28,290 nt of DNA from an uncultured Prevotella sp. (GTDB lineage: Bacteria; Bacteroidota; Bacteroidia; Bacteroidales; Bacteroidaceae), in contig UQJC01000026.1 in the NCBI GenBank assembly GCA_900541335.1, positions 1 to 28,290 of the forward strand, written 5' to 3'. The notes beneath the pieces were generated by a model that was not told the origin of the DNA, made no database searches, and saw only the letters and a list, made by a program, of their open reading frames with translations. This document shows, piece by piece, positions 23,647-28,290 of the stretch (within the stretch, counting starts at the first letter, position 1; each line of letters opens with the position of its first letter). The translations under genes were made by a program, and so were the position numbers.

Positions 23647-24636
23647 ATGAAGTTGCATAAGATTACCCGTTACATTTCTGGTTTGCGCGATATTTTCAGT
23701 TCGCATACCCGCCTTCACCTGCGTGAAGAAGTACTGATGAAGCGTTATTATCAGCAGTCAGCTCCTTTAGGCACCGTTCATCAAACGGAAATTGTGATGA
23801 TGATTGATGGGCGTTGTTTGCATGGTGGTTTGTCCGATCGTATTCGAGGCATCGCCGGGGTTTATGGCTTTTGTCGCCGCCATCGCATTCCGTTCTATAT
23901 CCACCATGTTTATCCTTTTCGGTTAGAAGATTATTTAGCTCCCAACCAAGTTGATTGGCTGCTTCCCGATAATCGTTTGACTTATCACCCTACTGAGTCA
24001 CATCCAATCATGTTGCAAGCGGCATTGTTGCCCGCCAAGTTGCACAACTTGGCTCTGTCCCAGTATGTCAAGCGCTATGCAGGCAAGCAATTGCATATCT
24101 ATTCTAATACGGTGATGAATGACGCTGATTTTCATCAGCACTTTCAGGAACTTTTCCGTCCAGCTCCCCGACTGGCGAAAGCTTTGGAGCAAGGTTCGGT
24201 CGTTCCTCACTCTGGTTATGTAGCCATGGTATTCCGTTTCCAACAACTGTTGGGTGACTTTAAAGAGGGTGGTTTCGCCATTCTTTCCAATCAGGAACGG
24301 CAGCAATTGATGGATCGTTGTGTAGCCAAGGTCGATGAGATTCATCAACAGGCCCATCCGCAAAGCCGCGTACTCATCACCTCCGACAGTACGACTTTCT
24401 TACACTATATCCAAGCACGCAAGCCCTATGTCGTGACGATTCCGGGCAAGGTTGTGCACATGGACTTCTCGGTACACGACAATTATGAGACCTATCAGAA
24501 GTCCTTTGTCGACCTCCTTTTACTCTCGGGTGCTGACAAAATTTATCTTTTGCGTGCCGGTAAGATGTATCGCAGTGGTTTTGGCAAGCGTGCCGCGAAG
24601 TTAGGTGATATTCCTTATGAAGAAGTAAAGTTTTAA
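23647..24636 (+). CDS. Unrecognised protein, likely fucosyltransferase-like GT-B enzyme
   Basis: A 329-residue cytoplasmic protein without signal peptide. I do not recognise a named family. Features seen: IDGRCLHGGLSDRIRGIAGV (54-72) followed by FCRRHRIPFYIHHVYP and LEDYLAPNQVDW. This is reminiscent of the N-terminal GG(L/F)(G/S)(N/D) turn and following segments of GT11, NodZ and protein O-fucosyltransferases. FRFQQLLGDF (196-205) stands where these have the donor-binding HxRxGD strand, and VLITSDSTTFL (242-252) resembles their VFSDD-like strand. A transferase role is inferred from these similarities and from the operon, where it follows three glycan enzymes and is last before the terminator. 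The start is ATG 23647, 21 bp after the previous stop; a TTG at 23638 is possible. Confidence 0.8.
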   Translation: MKLHKITRYISGLRDIFSSHTRLHLREEVLMKRYYQQSAPLGTVHQTEIVMMIDGRCLHGGLSDRIRGIAGVYGFCRRHRIPFYIHHVYPFRLEDYLAPNQVDWLLPDNRLTYHPTESHPIMLQAALLPAKLHNLALSQYVKRYAGKQLHIYSNTVMNDADFHQHFQELFRPAPRLAKALEQGSVVPHSGYVAMVFRFQQLLGDFKEGGFAILSNQERQQLMDRCVAKVDEIHQQAHPQSRVLITSDSTTFLHYIQARKPYVVTIPGKVVHMDFSVHDNYETYQKSFVDLLLLSGADKIYLLRAGKMYRSGFGKRAAKLGDIPYEEVKF

Positions 24637-24666
24637 GTTGACTGGTTCTGAAGCCCCATAGAAAAT

Positions 24667-24704
24667 TCCGGAAGACAGCTGTAACAGTGTCTTCCGGAGT
24701 TTTT
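24667..24704 (+). terminator. Intrinsic terminator of the glycan operon
   Basis: An 11-bp perfect stem, TCCGGAAGACA (24667-24677) and TGTCTTCCGGA (24688-24698), with a 10-nt loop, is followed by five T from 24700. On the minus strand TTTTC follows the stem, so it may also stop transcription of the convergent gene ending at 24739. Confidence 0.9.
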
Positions 24705-24738
24705 GTATGCAAATGAATAGGCCATCTTTCCCCTTTTC

Positions 24739-25533
24739 CTACATCTCCCAACGTAGTCCAAAGGCCAATGAGAGCGTTTCTTTCCAGGGGAAGTGGCGGT
24801 TAGTTATTTTCGAGATGAGATACAGGTCGCAGGTACTGAATTCGTAGTAAAGCGAAACAGCTTGGTTCAGCAAACGGTGGCGGTAAGGGATGGCGTAGCG
24901 CAGCCGCTGACCGAGGAAGAGATGAATACGCACCTTGGTTGAGAATCCATAGTATTGGTGCGGGTAGCGGTCGGGTAGATTCTTCCAGAAGTCATCCCCT
25001 GAGATGGTATTGAACCCGATGCCTGTTGTCAGTGGTTGAATTGTCCAACGCGAATTCAGTTGGCAGTGCCAGGGCACATAGCGTTGCTTTAGTGTAAAGG
25101 TCGCTTTCGTGCGTTCTGAATGGTAACGGGGCACGAAGCCTATGAGCAATTCCGTTTCCCAATGATCTCCTCGGCCGTAGTGCCAGCCCAGTCCGGCATT
25201 GAGTAAGCCGATGCTTCCAGCAAATTGCAAGGTTGCTTGGTTGGGAATAAGGTTCATCCATCCCTCCAACCTTTTGCGGCGGCGACGTTCATAGATTGAA
25301 TTGTGGTGCGTATCGTGACGACGTTGGTGCGAGTCTGTGGAGACACTGTCGCGCATGCCCAGTCCGATTGCCAATTGACGAATCAAACTGTCGGGAAGCG
25401 TTACCACCATCGAATCGTTTACTTCCACACGGATGAGGCTATCTGTGCGCAAGGCGGGTGAAGCGGCCCGAGCCGTCAGCCCGATCGTACAGACTAAGCC
25501 GAGACAAAAGACTTTAATAAGTAACCAATTCAT
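24739..25533 (-). CDS. Putative outer-membrane protein, function unknown
   Basis: A 264-residue exported protein. The signal peptide is MNWLLIKVFCLGLVCTIGLTARA. Residues 30-90 are polar and probably flexible (DSLIRVEVNDSMVVTLPDS, then HQRRHDTHHNS and a basic run RRRRKR). From about 100 the sequence alternates as beta-strands (ATLQFAGSIGLLNAGLGWHY, WETELLIGFVP, TKATFTLKQRYVP, LSLAFGLRWEM), fitting a small beta-barrel of roughly eight strands. I recognise no specific family. The start at 25533 is chosen for the signal peptide; it overlaps the end of the metallophosphoesterase gene by 20 bp, so translation is likely coupled. It ends before the bidirectional terminator. Confidence 0.75.
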   Translation of the reverse strand: MNWLLIKVFCLGLVCTIGLTARAASPALRTDSLIRVEVNDSMVVTLPDSLIRQLAIGLGMRDSVSTDSHQRRHDTHHNSIYERRRRKRLEGWMNLIPNQATLQFAGSIGLLNAGLGWHYGRGDHWETELLIGFVPRYHSERTKATFTLKQRYVPWHCQLNSRWTIQPLTTGIGFNTISGDDFWKNLPDRYPHQYYGFSTKVRIHLFLGQRLRYAIPYRHRLLNQAVSLYYEFSTCDLYLISKITNRHFPWKETLSLAFGLRWEM

Positions 25534-26317
25534 GTTGATAAGTACCGTCTGAGTTGAGTGTGAAAATGCTATATTCCCGATGTTTGGCCGAAGCGCATTC
25601 GTAGTAAAGCACCCCGTCACCGAAGAGATCGTTTACTTGGAATTGGTGACCATGTCCGCAGAGACAGAACGCAAGTCCCGGAAACTGCTTGATTTCATAT
25701 TGAAATACATTCGACACATTGTTATTAAACTGTTCCGAAGTCGGTTGTGCGTGCATGGCTACCACTGTGCGAGTCACGGTCGGGGGCAGTTCGCTGCGTA
25801 TCTTTCGGATGTAAGCGAAGTCGGGTACGGCGGTGGAATAGTCATACTCGAAGGCGTTGGTATTGATGCAGAGAAATTGCGTATTGCCTGCCGTAAAGGA
25901 GAAATTCGGGTCTCCAAAGAGGTAACGGTAGGTGTCTGCTCCCGTACCGAGGCAATCGTGGTTCCCGAGCAGAACTACGTAGGGTACGCGGAGCTTTTGT
26001 AGAATATCGCGTTGTAATTCAAATTCCTTCGTCACACCGAAGTCACTGATATCACCGCAATGGACAACAAAGTCGATGTCCGTTCGCGCATTGATGTCAG
26101 CAACCATCGCGCGGGTTTCATCATACCAGCGTTGCGTATCCGAGATTTGGGCAAAGCGGATTTTAGTTTTTCCAGCACAAGTCTGTTCGATGCGTTTCAG
26201 GTTGGGATTCGTCAGGTGATGACTACCTTGGGTTCGGGTGTCGTAAGGATGATAGTCTATCAGTTCGCAGCCAGTCAGCAAGGGGAACAGCAGTAAGAGG
26301 AGATAAAGACGGAACAT
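25514..26317 (-). CDS. Lipoprotein metallophosphoesterase (calcineurin-like)
   Basis: A 267-residue lipoprotein with lipobox LLTGC (Cys17). The calcineurin-like fold motifs run in order: ISDTQ (58-62), HCGDISD (86-92, the GDxxD motif), LLGNHD (116-121), AMHAQP, and CGHGHQF. These bind two metal ions and hydrolyse phosphate esters. The usual first motif DxH is DTQ here, with Gln62 in place of His, which occurs in some subfamilies and may alter metal binding. The protein should sit in the periplasm or on the outer membrane. The start at 26317 was chosen because it gives a proper lipoprotein signal; the frame is open 35 codons upstream. It is translationally coupled to the outer-membrane protein gene after it. 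The substrate is unknown. Confidence 0.85.
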   Translation of the reverse strand: MFRLYLLLLLFPLLTGCELIDYHPYDTRTQGSHHLTNPNLKRIEQTCAGKTKIRFAQISDTQRWYDETRAMVADINARTDIDFVVHCGDISDFGVTKEFELQRDILQKLRVPYVVLLGNHDCLGTGADTYRYLFGDPNFSFTAGNTQFLCINTNAFEYDYSTAVPDFAYIRKIRSELPPTVTRTVVAMHAQPTSEQFNNNVSNVFQYEIKQFPGLAFCLCGHGHQFQVNDLFGDGVLYYECASAKHREYSIFTLNSDGTYQHELVTY

Positions 26318-26365
26318 GAGCGGGGAAGAATTAGTAGTTCCAAGTAAAAAGTATGGAGAAAAGAA

Positions 26366-26445
26366 AGCTCGATAAGTCAACCGAGGCATACAAAGGGAAA
26401 TAAAGTGTGTTCCCTGGGGCATTAACCTCGTTGACTTATCGAGCT
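26366..26445 (-). terminator. Long-stem terminator of cysN
   Basis: Arms of 21 and 20 bases (26366-26386 and 26426-26445) pair perfectly except for one unpaired base. The 39-nt loop contains a second stem, AGGGAA (26394-26399) with TTCCCT (26410-26415). On the minus strand TTTCTTTTC follows. It lies about 80 bp after the cysN stop and 49 bp before the metallophosphoesterase start. Confidence 0.75.
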
Positions 26446-26527
26446 GATACAGTGAATATGTGCTTCGCCAAGGCGAAGAAACGGACTGTTGAGTAACCTC
26501 AGTCTGCCGAAAAGAAAAAGAACTGCC

Positions 26528-28006
26528 TTATTTCTTCACCTTCACTTCGATGCCTTGGCGCGAAAGTGCCTTTACAGCACAGTCAATTGCGTCGTAATGT
26601 TCCGCACCGATACCGAGAGCCGGCAGGTCGAGTGTAGGCAGGGCGTCATCCGTATGCAAATCCGTTTCGGCCACTTCTCCGATAATCATACCCACGCACG
26701 ACGTATTGTTCGTAATGGGGTCAATCAAGATGAAAGCACCGGTTGATTTGTTCTGGCTGTACGGATCAAAGAAGAGTTCCTTCGAACTCACAATGACAGC
26801 TCGTCCGATTTCGTTCAGTTCCAAGTGATCCACCTCGCTGCGTTCCAGCGTATTGACGTCTACTTTGTAAGCAAAGTGGTCAATGCGGCAACGCGAAGTG
26901 TTGGTGGTATGTTTCAGGTAGAAAGACTTACGTACGTCCATGGGTTGTTCATCCATCCATACCAACATCGCTTCAAAGTGGCGAGAGCAAGTTGGTACAC
27001 TGTCGGGGCGAACAATCATTTCACCGCGTGAAATATCAATTTCGTCCTCCAGTTGCAAGGTCACGCATTGAGGCGGGAAAGCATAGTCTAAGTCTCCATC
27101 GTATGTCACGATGCGTTTTACATGACTACGCTTGCCCGAGGGGAGTGCCATGATTTCATCACCCTGGTGAATCACGCCCGAAGCAATCTTACCGCAGAAG
27201 CCACGGAAATCCAAGTCAGGACGGAGTACATACTGTACAGGGTAGCGGAAGTCCGTCAAGTTATGGTCATTACCCAAGTGTACCGTTTCGAGGAATTCCA
27301 ATAAAGCCGGTCCGTCGTACCATGGTGTACGTTCGCTGCGTTCCACGACGTTATCGCCTTCGAGGGCTGAGAGGGGGATGCAGCGCACATCGGGAATCTG
27401 GAAAGGTGCGATAAACGCCTCAAACTCCTTGACAATCGAGCGGAATACTTCTTCCTGATAGTCAACCAGGTCCATCTTGTTGACTGCCAGTACAATGTGT
27501 TTGATACCGAGCAGAGAGCAGAGAAATGTGTGGCGACGCGTTTGGGTGATGACACCGGTACGGGCATCGACCAGGATAATAGCCAAGTTGGCTGTTGATC
27601 CACCCGTAATCATGTTGCGCGTATATTGTTCGTGTCCCGGCGTATCAGCAATAATAAATTTGCGCTTGTTCGTTGAGAAATAGCGGTAAGCCACGTCAAT
27701 GGTAATACCCTGTTCGCGTTCTGCCTTCAGACCGTCACAGAGCAGTGCATAGTCAATTTGGCCAGCACCCGCATTTCCCACGCGTTGGGAATCACGTTCG
27801 AGGGCTGAGAGTTGATCCTCGTAAAGTTTCTTCGAGTCAAAGAGCAAACGGCCGATAAGGGTAGACTTACCGTCGTCCACCGATCCTGCAGTGAGCAGGC
27901 GGAGCAAATCCTTCTTCTCGTCTTGGTTTAGATATTCTTCAATCGAGAGCTTGTGGCCGTCCACGACCAGTGCTTCCTCGTTGGGGTTATGGCTATTTGT
28001 TGTCAT
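26528..28006 (-). CDS. cysN: Sulfate adenylyltransferase subunit 1 (GTPase subunit)
   Basis: The product, 492 residues, is the GTPase subunit of ATP sulfurylase, which with CysD makes adenosine 5'-phosphosulfate from sulfate and ATP in the cytoplasm. The P-loop is GSVDDGKST at 41-49. Also present are the switch I region REQGITIDVAYRYF, DTPGHEQYTRNM (G3), and NKMDLVDY (G4). The C-terminal elongation-factor-like beta-barrels follow (DFRGFCGKIASGVIHQGDEI and on). The chain ends with CAVKALSRQGIEVKVKK, and no APS kinase domain is fused. The start at 28006 is backed by a TAnnTTTG box 31 bp upstream; an in-frame ATG at 28039 overlaps that box. CysD, which normally lies just upstream, is not adjacent here. 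Confidence 0.94.
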   Translation of the reverse strand: MTTNSHNPNEEALVVDGHKLSIEEYLNQDEKKDLLRLLTAGSVDDGKSTLIGRLLFDSKKLYEDQLSALERDSQRVGNAGAGQIDYALLCDGLKAEREQGITIDVAYRYFSTNKRKFIIADTPGHEQYTRNMITGGSTANLAIILVDARTGVITQTRRHTFLCSLLGIKHIVLAVNKMDLVDYQEEVFRSIVKEFEAFIAPFQIPDVRCIPLSALEGDNVVERSERTPWYDGPALLEFLETVHLGNDHNLTDFRYPVQYVLRPDLDFRGFCGKIASGVIHQGDEIMALPSGKRSHVKRIVTYDGDLDYAFPPQCVTLQLEDEIDISRGEMIVRPDSVPTCSRHFEAMLVWMDEQPMDVRKSFYLKHTTNTSRCRIDHFAYKVDVNTLERSEVDHLELNEIGRAVIVSSKELFFDPYSQNKSTGAFILIDPITNNTSCVGMIIGEVAETDLHTDDALPTLDLPALGIGAEHYDAIDCAVKALSRQGIEVKVKK

Positions 28007-28036
28007 AGAAGGGATTGTTTTGTTGTTTACGAGGGG

Positions 28037-28044
28037 CAAAGTTA
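28037..28044 (-). promoter_or_regulatory. Promoter -7 box for cysN
   Basis: The minus-strand sequence TAACTTTG matches TAnnTTTG exactly and leaves a leader of about 25 nt before the ATG at 28006. No good -33 element was seen. Confidence 0.6.
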
Positions 28045-28134
28045 CATATCCTCTTCGAATTAATCCTTGCCTTTCTCCGTGTTAAGCAGTAGGAGGATTG
28101 CTGCAATTGATGTGGGCAGCGTAGCCGTACGCAC

Positions 28135-28290
28135 TTATTTTGTCGGTTCGACGTGGATGTTGATAAACGTGCTCGTTCCGAAATGCTGGCGAAGCTTCTG
28201 TTCGATCTCTCGGGTTGCTTGGTGCGCTTCAGCGAGGGGGGTACTTCCATCCATGCGAATATGAACATCGATGGCGGCATAGTTTCCGAT
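28135..28290 (-). CDS. Cation diffusion facilitator, C-terminal end only
   Basis: The last 51 codons of a minus-strand gene that continues beyond the window. The residues include YAAIDVHIRMDGSTPLAEAH, then QATREIEQKLRQHFG, and end FINIHVEPTK. This is the cytoplasmic C-terminal domain of CDF efflux proteins (CzcD/FieF family), with the HIRMDGSTPLAEAH and INIHVEP strands. In that family the domain dimerises and senses metal for export of zinc, iron or similar ions. Metal specificity and the membrane part are outside the window. The gene ends 91 bp before the cysN promoter box. Confidence 0.82.
   Translation of the reverse strand: MGNYAAIDVHIRMDGSTPLAEAHQATREIEQKLRQHFGTSTFINIHVEPTK

Noticed and set aside
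26366..26445. The long inverted repeat as ends of a miniature transposon
   Set aside because: The arms are 39 bp apart, no target-site duplication was seen, and a T-tract follows on the cysN strand, which fits a terminator better.

Overview
The window reads as chromosomal DNA of an anaerobic Bacteroidales bacterium, perhaps close to Prevotellaceae or Porphyromonadaceae. Several things point there. There is a PorW/SprE lipoprotein of the type IX secretion system (T9SS), and exported proteins with T9SS-type C-terminal sorting domains. There are Omp28-type proteins, a DUF6029-like outer-membrane protein and an anaerobic sulfatase-maturase-type radical SAM enzyme. Start codons are preceded by the Bacteroidota promoter box TAnnTTTG; eight good examples were found. 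No rRNA, tRNA, insertion sequence, phage gene or CRISPR array was recognised.

Layout. 1-1164 (-): 5' part of an exported surface protein gene that leaves the window. 1165-1944: gene-free, with a hairpin-bearing 84-bp tandem repeat. 1948-2415 (+): guanine deaminase, which ends at a strong bidirectional terminator facing porW. 8323-2543 (-): probable operon of aroA, a small acidic membrane protein carrying a phospholipase-A2-like signature, a zinc/manganese-type ABC permease and porW. 9555-8545 (-): asd. 12109-9691 (-): glyS followed by an FKBP-type lipoprotein isomerase. 13474-12230 (-): radical SAM maturase.

20730-13681 (-) is a run of five exported proteins. It holds a TlpA-like thioredoxin (CKPC), a DUF6029-like outer-membrane protein, an Omp28 lipoprotein (CTNC), a small T9SS-sorted protein, and a 748-residue Omp28-like protein (CSAC) that itself ends in a sorting domain. 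Together they look like an envelope and surface thiol/disulfide module. Between the last two lies a 103-bp repeat array built on a perfect GC-rich palindrome.

Divergent from it, 20986-24636 (+) is a four-gene cell-surface glycan operon: a GT11 alpha-1,2-fucosyltransferase, a WaaP-like LPS kinase, a family-2-type glycosyltransferase, and an unrecognised protein that resembles fucosyltransferase-type GT-B enzymes. It ends at a clear terminator. Facing it, 26317-24739 (-) holds a lipoprotein metallophosphoesterase overlapping an outer-membrane protein gene. Next comes cysN (28006-26528) with its own promoter and an unusually long terminator stem but no cysD beside it. The last feature is the 3' end of a cation diffusion facilitator gene.

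The strongest candidates for something not well described are the redox/T9SS run, the fourth gene of the glycan operon, and the two palindromic repeat arrays. All functional statements come from reading motifs; no database search was run.
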